64,000 bases of DNA. Source: Sphingomonas paeninsulae (GTDB lineage Bacteria; Pseudomonadota; Alphaproteobacteria; Sphingomonadales; Sphingomonadaceae). The notes below the pieces were generated by a model. It ran no database searches, was not told the DNA's origin, and was given only the letters and a program-made list of their open reading frames with translations. Shown piece after piece: positions 37,988 to 46,447 of the stretch (its first letter is position 1; each line of letters begins with the position of its first letter). The position numbers and the translations under genes were made by a program. The DNA lies in contig NZ_CP032829.1 in assembly GCF_003660165.1 (NCBI RefSeq), forward strand, positions 1,054,001-1,118,000, read 5' to 3'.

Positions 37988-39184
37988 TTATTCGCGCCCT
38001 GTGTCGCCGCGCGTATCGATTATTGCATCCATCGACAGGCCGACGCGCAATGGATGATCCCGAAGCTCACGCGCATCGAGCGTGACGCGAACCGGTAAAC
38101 GCTGGACAACCTTGATCCAGTTACCCGTCGCGTTCTGCGCGGGAATCAACGAAAACGCCGCGCCGGTCCCGCCCGCATATCCGGTTACGCGACCATGATA
38201 GACCACGCCGCTGCCATAGAAATCCGACGTCAGTTCGACCGGCTGGCCGATCTTTATCCGCCTGAACTGGCTTTCCTTGAAATTGGCATCGACATAAACC
38301 GATGCCAGCGGGACCAGCGTCATGATCGGGGTACCCGCCGCAACCCGCTGTCCGACCTGGACCTGACGGTTCGTCACGACACCATCGATCGGCGCACGGA
38401 TGATCGTGCGTGACAAGTCGAGTTGCGCCTTGTCCAGACGCGCGCGGGCCGATGCCACGTCAGGCGTAGTCGAAACGTTCGTGCCGCGCGTCAAAGCTTC
38501 AGTGGCAGCAACATCGCTCAGCGCCGACGTGCGTGTCGCCTGAGCCGTCGCAATGCCCGCCGCTGCAAGATCGCGATCGGCCTTGGCCGCAGAGTAAGCC
38601 GCACGGGCCGATGAAAGCTCTTCGCCCGATACGGCACCGCTACCCACCAAGGCTTCCCGGCGTGACAAATCCACGCGTGCCCGCTCCAGCTGGGCCACAG
38701 AATCGGCAGCTTTGGCGCGCGCCTGCGCTATGTCGGCGACGCGAGCATCGACTTTGGCGCGGGCCGCACCGACGTTGGCATCTGCCTGTCCGTATCGCTG
38801 CTGCGCTGCGAACAACGCTGCCTGTGCGGTCGCAACATCGACCTTTGCGTCGGCATCGTCGATCACGACCAATATGTCGCCCTTGTGAACGACCTGCGTT
38901 CCTCCGACGCGCACTTCCTTGACGGCCCCGGCAACCAACGGCGTGACCTGCGCCGTGTCTGCACCGACATAGGCGTTATCGGTGTGAACGCGGCCCGCCT
39001 GCGTTACGAAATACCAGATGCCCCAAAGGATCGCGATTACCGCGACCACGATCGCAAGGATCAGAAACAGCTTTTTCCGTTTTGCGTTGTTTTCCCTTGG
39101 GGGAGCCTTGTTCTCCGCCTGATCGTTGGCGGAGGGGCTTTCCTCTTGAGCAGCGGTCATTTCGGATGGGTTTGCGTCGGCCAT
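37988..39184 (-). CDS. emrA: HlyD/EmrA-type membrane-fusion protein
   Basis: The 398-residue periplasmic adaptor has an N-terminal cytoplasmic tail, a single transmembrane anchor (KLFLILAIVVAVIAILWGIWYF) and a lipoyl-like half motif (VHTDNAYVGADTAQVTPLVAGAV). A long alpha-helical hairpin rich in Ala and Arg follows (about residues 115-225), then the second lipoyl half (IRAPIDGVVTNRQVQVGQRV) and a beta-barrel domain. It bridges EmrB and the outer-membrane factor. The start overlaps the nodT stop by one base (TAATG), and the stop lies 2 bp before emrB. Confidence 0.92.
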   Translation of the reverse strand: MADANPSEMTAAQEESPSANDQAENKAPPRENNAKRKKLFLILAIVVAVIAILWGIWYFVTQAGRVHTDNAYVGADTAQVTPLVAGAVKEVRVGGTQVVHKGDILVVIDDADAKVDVATAQAALFAAQQRYGQADANVGAARAKVDARVADIAQARAKAADSVAQLERARVDLSRREALVGSGAVSGEELSSARAAYSAAKADRDLAAAGIATAQATRTSALSDVAATEALTRGTNVSTTPDVASARARLDKAQLDLSRTIIRAPIDGVVTNRQVQVGQRVAAGTPIMTLVPLASVYVDANFKESQFRRIKIGQPVELTSDFYGSGVVYHGRVTGYAGGTGAAFSLIPAQNATGNWIKVVQRLPVRVTLDARELRDHPLRVGLSMDAIIDTRGDTGRE

Positions 39185-40610
39185 TATCTGGCTCCTGATG
39201 AAATTCGGGTGTCACGGTAACCACCGCCAAGGGCACGGATGAGGGCGATGTCGAGCGAAAGGCGACGCGCTTCCAGATCGGCGACGGCGCGTCTGCTGAT
39301 CAACACCGTGTCATCGCCGTTCAGCACCGGCAACTGGTTGGAAAGTCCGCCGCGATATCGAAGTGCTGCGATCTTGCGCGCTTCTTCCGCAGCGGCAAGT
39401 GCCTGACGCTGATCGTTCAGGCGCACATCTGCCGCTTGCCGGCTCGACAAGGCATCGGCGGTTTCCCGTAACGCCGCGATCAACGTCGAATCGTACCGCG
39501 CAACGGCTTCGTCATATTCCCCGCGAGCTCCGCGATAGCGCCCGGCAATCCGGCCACCGTCGAATATCGGCAAGCTGAATGCCGCACCGCCAGTGCCATA
39601 GCTGGAACCGCTGTTGAACAATTGACCCAGGCCCAGCGACTGCAAGCCCACAACTGCCGACAAGCTGATGTTTGGGTAGAAATCGGCCTTCGCGACTTTG
39701 ATCCGCTTGGCCGCGGCTTCTGCACGGAGCCGTGCAGCAACGATGTCCGGACGTCGCCCAATAAGATCGACTCCGGCATTCATTGGCACCCCGGTGGGAG
39801 CATCGCGCAGCACGGGCCGTGCAATCTGCAATCCCCGATCCGGCCCCGCACCAAGCAGCGCGGCGAGGCGGTGTTGGGTCAGTACGATCGCCTCGTCCAG
39901 CGCGGCGATGTCGGCGCGGGCCGAAGGAACGCGTGACTCCGCCTGCCGCAAGCTACCGCGCGTATCGACGCCCACGGCGACACGCTGCGATGTCAGGTCG
40001 ACAGTGGACTGACGAACTTTAAGCGCATCGACCGCAACATCACGCTGGACGTAATATTGCGACAGATCGGCATAGGCCGACGCGATGCCAGTGCTGAGCA
40101 TCAGGCGGGCCTGTTCGAAATCGACGCGTGCGGCTTCGGTTTCTGATGTGGCGGCCGCAAGCGCCGCACGGTCCCTGCCCCACAGATCGAGGTTGAACGA
40201 GAACGTGCCGGTCACACGTCCGGTGTCCTGAATGCCTTTCGGAACGAATGCGGGGGGATGCCCAGATTGTAACTCTGCTTGGTTCCGCCAGCCATACCAT
40301 CGAGCGTTGCACTGGGCAGCAATGCGGCACCGGCCTGCTGTGATAATGCTTCGGCTTGCCGGATGCGAGCGGTAGCTGCGGCGACATCGGGGGAATCCTT
40401 CATGCCCTCGTCGATCAGACCGCTTAACGCAGGATCTCCATAAGCGGTCCACCATTCGGTGGTCGGCCAGTCCGAATGCGTGTGCGGCAGGCTGGTCGCC
40501 GATGCCAAAGTTTCAGGCGCGCGAATCTGCGGCGTTGCACCGAGGTGCGACACTGTTGCGCACCCGCCAAGGCAGACGAGAATTGAAAGGGCAGAAAACG
40601 ACAAACGCAT
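39184..40610 (-). pseudogene. NodT-family outer-membrane efflux lipoprotein with a homopolymer frameshift
   Basis: The start ATG at 40608-40610 gives a lipoprotein signal (MRLSFSALSILVCLGGCATV, lipobox LGGC). The first frame runs through TEWWTAYGDPALSGLI and RIRQAEALSQQAGAALLPS and then breaks at a run of six G (six C on the coding strand) at 40252-40257. The downstream frame continues FVPKGIQDTG, FSFNLDLWGRDRAALAAA and SRRAVADLEARRLSLDIALIRALGGGY to the stop. Adding one C to the run restores the sequence IPPAFVPKG and one continuous protein of about 475 residues. It may be a real loss, a phase-variable tract or a sequencing error. Confidence 0.82.
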
Positions 40611-40621
40611 AGAGAAATGGA

Positions 40622-40637
40622 CCGTACTATCTGGTAC
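40622..40637. promoter_or_regulatory. Putative TetR operator, nodT-proximal
   Basis: CCGTACTATC at 40622-40631 extends to the palindromic GTACTATCTGGTAC (40624-40637), 12 nt upstream of the nodT start on the minus strand. Its 10-base core recurs as the exact reverse complement near the tetR start (40698-40707). Confidence 0.55.
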
Positions 40638-40690
40638 AAAAATTTGATTGCGGCCCACTCGCGCGATTCCGACCAGTTGTCAATTGCAAT

Positions 40691-40707
40691 GATACTCGAT
40701 AGTACGG
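40691..40707. promoter_or_regulatory. Putative TetR operator, tetR-proximal
   Basis: GATACTCGATAGTAC (40691-40705) is an imperfect palindrome; its reverse complement shares GTACTATC with the other site. The core GATAGTACGG (40698-40707) is the exact inverse of CCGTACTATC at 40622-40631. It ends 4 nt before the tetR start, in a position to block its own translation start or promoter. Confidence 0.55.
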
Positions 40708-40711
40708 AAAT

Positions 40712-41344
40712 ATGGTTATGACAGCTTCGCCAATCGAATGTGCGCAAGACGCTCGCCGCAGTGCTTTTGTTACAGCAGCCCGCAACGCGTTCTTTCAGAA
40801 CGGTTATGCCGGAACCACTATGTCAGCGATCTCGGCGCAGGTCGGTGGATCGAAAACAACTTTGTGGACCTATTTTCCCTCGAAGGAGGATTTGTTCACG
40901 GCGGTCGTAGATGATGTCGTCGAGCAATATGGTTGTGCACTATCAGTAGTTTTATCGCCCGAACGCCCGGTTGCAGAGGTGCTCGAACACTTTGCAGCCG
41001 CGATGCTTTCGACGATGTTGTCGCCACCGATTATCAATCTGCATCGCGTCGTAACGGGAGAAGTTGGCCGTTTTCCCGAACTTGGCCGCCTGTTCTTTGA
41101 ACGCGGTCCAAAGCGGGGCAAAGCGCGTCTCGCCGAATATCTCGCTGCAATGATGGACGATGGCCGGCTTCGTAAAGGCGACCCCGCGCTGGCATCGCGG
41201 CAGTTTTCGTCGATGTGCCAGTCGAACTCGTTTCAGCACGCGCTTTTCGGCATCGAAGCCCCCGCCCCCGATGCCGTAGCACGCGATATTACGGCTGCCG
41301 TCGATAGCTTCCTTCGGGCCTGGGGACCAGAGACTAAGGCCTAA
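40712..41344 (+). CDS. TetR/AcrR-family transcriptional regulator of the efflux operon
   Basis: The 210-residue protein has an N-terminal TetR helix-turn-helix (AARNAFFQNGYAGTTMSAISAQVGGSKTTLWTYFPSKEDLFTAVV) and a C-terminal ligand domain of the AcrR C-terminal type (ELGRLFFERGPKRGKARLAEYL). It is divergent from nodT-emrA-emrB across a 101-bp region with two inverted copies of a 10-base core, so it most likely represses the pump and itself. Two ATGs (40712, 40718) are possible starts. It ends 3 bp from the convergent lepA stop. Confidence 0.9.
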   Translation: MVMTASPIECAQDARRSAFVTAARNAFFQNGYAGTTMSAISAQVGGSKTTLWTYFPSKEDLFTAVVDDVVEQYGCALSVVLSPERPVAEVLEHFAAAMLSTMLSPPIINLHRVVTGEVGRFPELGRLFFERGPKRGKARLAEYLAAMMDDGRLRKGDPALASRQFSSMCQSNSFQHALFGIEAPAPDAVARDITAAVDSFLRAWGPETKA

Positions 41345-41347
41345 ACC

Positions 41348-43141
41348 CTATGTGTCGTCGCCCATGCGCAGGGCTGCGATAAAGGCCTCCTGCGGGATGC
41401 TGACGCTGCCATATTCGCGCATCCGCTTTTTGCCCTCTTTCTGCTTATCCAACAGCTTCTTCTTGCGGCTGATGTCGCCGCCATAACATTTCGCGGTCAC
41501 GTCCTTGCGCATCGCGGCAATCGTTTCGCGCGCAATCACCTTGCCACCGATTGCAGCTTGAATCGGAATCTTGAACAAATGACGCGGGATCAGATCTTTC
41601 AATCGCTCGCACATCCCTCGCCCGCGCGCTTCCGCCGTGCCGCGGTGAACGATCATGCTCAACGCATCGACAGGCTCGGCATTGACCATGATATTCATCT
41701 TCACGAGATCACCTTCACGGTGGCCGATCTGATGATAATCAAAGCTGGCATAGCCGCGTGAAATCGACTTCAGCCGGTCATAGAAATCGAATACCACTTC
41801 GTTAAGCGGCAGTTCGTAAGTCACCTGCGCACGGCCACCGACATAGGTCAGGTTCTTCTGTATACCACGACGGTCCTGACACAGCTTCAGGATAGACCCG
41901 AGATATTCGTCCGGCACATAGATCACAGCCTCGATCCACGGCTCCTCGATAAAGTCGATCCGGCTGGCATCGGGCATATCGGCCGGATTGTGCAGTTCGA
42001 TCGTTGCCGCACCATGATTCATATGGATTTCATAGATCACGCTGGGTGCGGTCGTAATCAGGTCGAGATCATATTCCCGAGTCAGGCGCTCCTGAATAAT
42101 CTCCAGATGTAGCAGCCCTAGGAACCCGCAACGGAAACCAAAGCCCAATGCCGCGCTGCTCTCGGTTTCAAAACTGAAGCTGGCATCGTTCAGACGCAGC
42201 TTGCTGATGCTTTCCCGCAGTTTCTCAAAATCGTTCGCATCGACCGGGAACAGGCCGCAGAACACGACTGGCTGAACTTCCTTGAAGCCCGGCAGGGCCT
42301 CGAGTGCAGGCCGCTTCGAATCAGTAATCGTATCGCCGACTCGGGTCTGTGCGACTTCCTTGATTTGCGCGGTGATAAACCCGATTTCGCCTGCAGCCAG
42401 TTCGGGCAAAATCTCCATCTTGGGCCGCATACAGCCGACGCGGTCCACCAAATGCTTGGTGCCGGCCGCCATGAACTGGATTTCCTGCCCTTTGCGCAAG
42501 ACGCCGTCGATCACGCGAATCAGGATAACGACACCCAGATACGGATCGTACCAGCTATCGACGAGCATCGCCTTTAGCGGCGCCTCTCGATCGCCCTTCG
42601 GCGGCGGAATACGCTCGACGATCGCGTCCAGCACTTCCTCGATACCGATGCCCGATTTAGCCGAGGTCATGACCGCGCGCGACGCGTCCAGACCGATGAC
42701 TTCCTCGATCTCCTTGCGAACCATTTCGGGTTCCGCTGCGGGCAAATCGATCTTGTTGATGACAGGCACGATCTCGTGATCATGCTCAATCGACTGATAA
42801 ACGTTGGCAAGCGTCTGCGCCTCGACGCCCTGCGCGGCATCGACCACCAGCAGCGCCCCCTCGCACGCGGCAAGGCTACGGCTGACCTCATAGGCGAAAT
42901 CGACATGGCCCGGCGTGTCCATCAGGTTGAGCTCATAGCCCTTCCATTCCAACCGCACGGTCTGCGCCTTGATCGTGATCCCGCGCTCTTTCTCAATATC
43001 CATGTTGTCGAGAACCTGAGCCGACATCTCACGCGCGGTCAGGCCGCCCGTGGTCTGGATCAGCCGGTCCGCCAAAGTGGACTTACCGTGATCGATATGG
43101 GCGATGATCGAAAAATTACGGATCTTGTCGAGAGGTGTCAT
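41348..43141 (-). CDS. lepA: Elongation factor 4 (LepA back-translocase)
   Basis: The 597-residue translational GTPase has G1 [15 protein letters not shown]2/switch region [14 protein letters not shown]3 DTPGHVDF and G4 NKIDLP. The LepA-specific C-terminal domain ([23 protein letters not shown], with the conserved [14 protein letters not shown] end) is present, distinguishing it from EF-G. It acts on stalled ribosomes to back-translocate tRNAs. Full family length, monocistronic; convergent with tetR with a 3-bp gap and divergent from the CsgG-like gene. Confidence 0.98.
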   Translation of the reverse strand: MTPLDKIRNFSIIAHIDHGKSTLADRLIQTTGGLTAREMSAQVLDNMDIEKERGITIKAQTVRLEWKGYELNLMDTPGHVDFAYEVSRSLAACEGALLVVDAAQGVEAQTLANVYQSIEHDHEIVPVINKIDLPAAEPEMVRKEIEEVIGLDASRAVMTSAKSGIGIEEVLDAIVERIPPPKGDREAPLKAMLVDSWYDPYLGVVILIRVIDGVLRKGQEIQFMAAGTKHLVDRVGCMRPKMEILPELAAGEIGFITAQIKEVAQTRVGDTITDSKRPALEALPGFKEVQPVVFCGLFPVDANDFEKLRESISKLRLNDASFSFETESSAALGFGFRCGFLGLLHLEIIQERLTREYDLDLITTAPSVIYEIHMNHGAATIELHNPADMPDASRIDFIEEPWIEAVIYVPDEYLGSILKLCQDRRGIQKNLTYVGGRAQVTYELPLNEVVFDFYDRLKSISRGYASFDYHQIGHREGDLVKMNIMVNAEPVDALSMIVHRGTAEARGRGMCERLKDLIPRHLFKIPIQAAIGGKVIARETIAAMRKDVTAKCYGGDISRKKKLLDKQKEGKKRMREYGSVSIPQEAFIAALRMGDDT

Positions 43142-43269
43142 TCGTCAGCGCCTAGCAGGGCATTACGCGCAAGTCAGCCTCTGTACGCGAAGGGTCGCTT
43201 TTCCGAATAATTGGCGGCATAGCGAATCGCAAAGGGCGCAACAGATTCACATTCAGGACGGGGAATAAA

Positions 43270-44232
43270 ATGATTAGAAATGCAATGCTTGCCGGAGCGG
43301 CGTTCTCGCTCGTGGCAACCTCACCTGCATTCGCGGGCCCAGCCAGACCGTCTGGCACACAACGCACGCAGGAAGCGGCCCTGACCGATGTTCCGCACTG
43401 CACACGCAAGCTCGGCACAGTTTCTGTCATGGATGGCGATGATCCATCGGGTTGGACGCAGTTTCAACTGACCGGTCCGCAGAAACTCATCAAAGTTCTG
43501 GTTCAGCGCTCGGGTTGTTTCAATCTCGTCGACCGTGGCTCGGGCCTTAGCGCCGCACAACGTGAGCGTGACATCGGTGGCGACCTTGGCCTCCAGCGCC
43601 GGTCCAACGTCGGACAGGGCCAGATCAAGGCGGCCGACTATGTTCTCGTTGCCGAAGTTCAGGCTTCGAATCGCAATTCAAGCGGCAGCGGTATTGGCGC
43701 TGGCATCGGCGGCCTCGTTGGCGGACGCTTTGGCGGACTGGTCGGCGGAATCGGCAGCAAGAAAATGGAGGCCAACACCGTCCTCTCGCTCACCAACGTT
43801 CGCACGACCGAAACGATTGCGGTGCAGGATGGCTATGCCGTCAAGAATAGCCTCAGCTTCGGCGGCGGCGGCGGAATGGGCTTTTTCGGCGGCGGCGCTG
43901 CTGCCGTTGGTGGCGGATACGACAATACCGACATTGGTCGCATCGTGACGCTCGCCTTCATTCAGGCCTATTCGAAAATGGTAATGGATCTGGGTCTGGT
44001 TCGTCCCGGCAGCGTCGGCACTGCCGAAGCAACCCCGACCAAAACCTATACGGCGATGGGTGCCGTGGCGATGCGCGCAACGGCCGCCCCCGGTGGCCGC
44101 GTCGTCCGAACAGCGCCTGCGGGAACGATCCTTTATCCGACAGGTCGCAAAGAAGGCCTGTGGTGGGAAGTCACTGACGAAAACGACAATACGGGTTGGG
44201 TTATCAACACGCGATTGACGCCTTCTCAGTAA
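43270..44232 (+). CDS. CsgG/HfaB-like secreted protein with C-terminal SH3 domain
   Basis: The 320-residue protein has a signal peptide (MIRNAMLAGAAFSLVATSPAFA). Residues about 40-240 are a CsgG-type domain (VLVQRSGCFNLVDRG, IKAADYVLVAEVQ, TVLSLTNVRTTETIAVQDG). Two Gly-rich stretches follow (GIGAGIGGLVGG and FGGGGGMGFFGGG). Residues about 255-320 are a bacterial SH3-like domain (YTAMGAVAMRATAAPGGRVV and WWEVTDENDNTGWVINTRL). It lacks the CsgG lipobox. It probably acts in the periplasm or at the cell surface; the pairing of pore-like and SH3 domains is unusual. Ribosome site GGGGAA upstream. Confidence 0.8.
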   Translation: MIRNAMLAGAAFSLVATSPAFAGPARPSGTQRTQEAALTDVPHCTRKLGTVSVMDGDDPSGWTQFQLTGPQKLIKVLVQRSGCFNLVDRGSGLSAAQRERDIGGDLGLQRRSNVGQGQIKAADYVLVAEVQASNRNSSGSGIGAGIGGLVGGRFGGLVGGIGSKKMEANTVLSLTNVRTTETIAVQDGYAVKNSLSFGGGGGMGFFGGGAAAVGGGYDNTDIGRIVTLAFIQAYSKMVMDLGLVRPGSVGTAEATPTKTYTAMGAVAMRATAAPGGRVVRTAPAGTILYPTGRKEGLWWEVTDENDNTGWVINTRLTPSQ

Positions 44233-44334
44233 GTTCAATTTGGCCCCTTCGGTATCATATCGAAGGGGCTGCCTTGCACACCGCCGCAATTGCCTTAGCA
44301 TCACCTCCGACAATGACGTCGGGAGAGCAAAACA

Positions 44335-45642
44335 TTGCGCCACATTGCCATCATCGGGTCCGGTCCGGCCGGATATTACACCGCAGAAGCCTGTCAGAAG
44401 GCGTTCGGCGATGACGTCCGGATCGATATCATCGACAGGATGCCGGTTCCCTATGGCCTGATCCGCACCGGCGTCGCGCCCGATCACCAGTCCATCAAGG
44501 CCGTTGCCAATCGTTTCGAAAGCGTGTCGCTCAGCGATAACGTGCGCTTTGTCGGCAATGTCTCCGTTGGCAGCGATATCAGCATTTCCGAACTTCAATC
44601 TCTCTATGATGCAGTTGTGCTTGCCACCGGCGCACCTGCCGACCTGACACTTGGGATCCCCGGCGACGACCTGCCCGGCGTCACCGGATCGGCGGCATTT
44701 GTCGGTTGGTATAACGGCCACCCTGATTTCGCCGACCTCGATCCACCGCTCGCTGGTCCCGGTGCGGTGGTCGTGGGCAACGGCAATGTCGCTCTCGACG
44801 TGGCGCGCATATTGGCCAAGACACGCGGCGAATTCGATGGATCGGATATCGCCGCCCATGCGCTCGATGCTCTCGATCATTCGGCGATATCGCGCGTGAC
44901 GTTGCTCGGGCGACGCGGGCCACACCAGATTGCCATGACGCCGAAAGAACTTGGCGAACTCGGCCGTCTCGAGCGCGCCCAACCCTTTGTGGCGTCTCAT
45001 CATTTGCCCCATCCTGACAGCGACGCGCAGTTGGAACCCGGTGTACGCAAATCGGTGGGCCATCTCCGCAACTTCGCGATCATAGAGCCTGCGGGAAAAC
45101 CCATCGGCATCGACTTCGATTTCTTTGCGCGGCCAATCGCGATCGAGGGCGATGGCAAGGTCGAACGCGTGATCGTCGAACGCACGCGACTGGACGAGGA
45201 TAACCGATCGGTAGGCACCGGCGAAACCTATGTCGTGCCCGCCAGCCTAGTCGTTGCCTGTATCGGATATCGCACACCACCAATCGACGGCGTGCCCTAT
45301 GACAAAGCCCGTGGACGCTTTGCCAATGACGATGGCCGCATTCTCCCCGGTCTTTACTGCGTGGGCTGGGCACGGCGAGGTCCAAGCGGAACGATCGGTA
45401 CCAACCGCCCCGACGGCTATATGATTGCCGATCACATCGTTGCTGATATCGGTGATGGAGCAGGCAAAGACGGACGCGCCGCCCTCGACGTGTTGCTGGA
45501 CACACGCAAAGTCGAGGTTGTTACATTCCGCGACTGGCAAAAAATCGAAACCGCCGAAGCCGCCCGCGCCCGCGCTGGCGCACCGCGTGAAAAGTTCGTC
45601 GATGTCGCCGAAATGCTTGCCGCCGGCCATTCGGAGCAGTGA
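44335..45642 (+). CDS. Ferredoxin/adrenodoxin-NADP reductase (FprA type)
   Basis: The 435-residue flavoprotein has FAD-binding IAIIGSGPAGYYTAEA, NADP-binding VVGNGNVALDVARIL and GRRGPHQIAMTPKELGEL, and the adrenodoxin-reductase-like block PYGLIRTGVAPDHQSIK. It transfers electrons from NADPH to ferredoxins, which may serve P450s such as the CYP153 in this window, although the two genes are 29 kb apart. TTG start with GGGAGA upstream. Monocistronic, followed by the tRNA-Pro gene. Confidence 0.92.
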   Translation: MRHIAIIGSGPAGYYTAEACQKAFGDDVRIDIIDRMPVPYGLIRTGVAPDHQSIKAVANRFESVSLSDNVRFVGNVSVGSDISISELQSLYDAVVLATGAPADLTLGIPGDDLPGVTGSAAFVGWYNGHPDFADLDPPLAGPGAVVVGNGNVALDVARILAKTRGEFDGSDIAAHALDALDHSAISRVTLLGRRGPHQIAMTPKELGELGRLERAQPFVASHHLPHPDSDAQLEPGVRKSVGHLRNFAIIEPAGKPIGIDFDFFARPIAIEGDGKVERVIVERTRLDEDNRSVGTGETYVVPASLVVACIGYRTPPIDGVPYDKARGRFANDDGRILPGLYCVGWARRGPSGTIGTNRPDGYMIADHIVADIGDGAGKDGRAALDVLLDTRKVEVVTFRDWQKIETAEAARARAGAPREKFVDVAEMLAAGHSEQ

Positions 45643-45717
45643 TGATTTGTCAGGCTTGATGGGCCGCAACCGCTCCGCTAAAGCCGCTGCCTTGCCGCGC
45701 TTGGCGCGACGATCGGT

Positions 45718-45794
45718 CGGGGAATAGCTCAGCCCGGTAGAGCACTGCCTTCGGGAGGCAGGGGCCGGAGGTTCGAATCCTCTTTCCCCGACCA
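45718..45794 (+). tRNA. tRNA-Pro(CGG)
   Basis: The 77-nt cloverleaf has acceptor stem CGGGGAA/TTCCCCG, an anticodon loop TTCGGGA giving anticodon CGG, a T-arm with GGTTCGAATCC and an encoded 3' CCA at 45792-45794. The IS1595-family transposon is inserted immediately downstream: the 8-bp target duplication starts at the second C of CCA, so the mature tRNA is intact. Confidence 0.96.
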
Positions 45795-45800
45795 GTTTTC
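45793..45800. repeat. Left target-site duplication of the transposon
   Basis: CAGTTTTC here is identical to 55176-55183. The first two bases are the last two of the tRNA-Pro CCA. Eight-base duplications are characteristic of the IS1595 family. Confidence 0.9.
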
Positions 45801-45824
45801 CGGTATAGTGTAGCAGACTAACCA
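45801..45824. repeat. Left terminal inverted repeat
   Basis: Begins CGGTATAGTGTAGCAG, then AC, then TAACCA. It matches the reverse complement of 55152-55175 at 22 of 24 positions (mismatches at positions 17 and 18). Confidence 0.92.
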
Positions 45825-45888
45825 AGCTACATTTACCGCCTGGTATGATCCAGCTGCTATGGTCCCACGCACACTACGGTAGGGAATC

Positions 45889-46371
45889 ATGGGCGCGAGC
45901 AATCTCCGGGAATCTCTCGAAACCAAGATGGGGCACTGGGCCGCGGAAGCCCGTGAGCATGCGGAAGAGATAGCGCGCATCGAATCGCTGTTTCAGCGCC
46001 TCGATGGATTGCGTGACCGGGAAGGTCGTCTTCGACACGTGCTGCAATGCGCGGATGTGGTGATGCAGGAGATCAACCCCGAATGGGTGGCTGGCGCGGT
46101 CAAGCCGATCAAGCAGCATGTTCACAAGTCATCGGTGCGTCCAGGTCAGACGACGAGGCTAACGCTCGATATCCTACGGGAGGCGGCGGCTCCGATACCT
46201 ACTCGCAAGATCGCCTTGGAGGTGTTGAGGCGCAACGGCGACGAAACGCCCGACAAGGCCCAGATACGCAGCACCGTCAATGCCGTAGACTCAACCCTGC
46301 GGGCCAAGGAGAAGGACGGCATCGTCAAGCACACAGACGACTACGGTCGAAGCTGGTTCATCGCGGTGTAG
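45889..46371 (+). CDS. Transposon-borne coiled-coil/winged-helix-like protein, function unknown
   Basis: The 160-residue protein starts at the ATG of 45889, with AGGGA 4-8 bases upstream. The N-terminal half is strongly charged and helical (KMGHWAAEAREHAEEIARIESLFQRLD), probably a coiled coil. The C-terminal half (about 85-160) looks like a winged helix (TLDILREAAAPIPTRKIALEVL, then RSTVNAVDSTLRAKEKDGIVKH and a WFIAV end). It lies just inside the left terminal repeat and is convergent with the mcrC gene. It could be a transposon-regulatory or DNA-binding factor; no named family recognised. Confidence 0.72.
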   Translation: MGASNLRESLETKMGHWAAEAREHAEEIARIESLFQRLDGLRDREGRLRHVLQCADVVMQEINPEWVAGAVKPIKQHVHKSSVRPGQTTRLTLDILREAAAPIPTRKIALEVLRRNGDETPDKAQIRSTVNAVDSTLRAKEKDGIVKHTDDYGRSWFIAV

Positions 46372-46447
46372 CCTCGTGCTGGCGCGCTGACCAGCCGTGC
46401 AGAGGCAGGCACCGCGGTTTCAGGTACGGCGATCGGGGCGATCGTCG

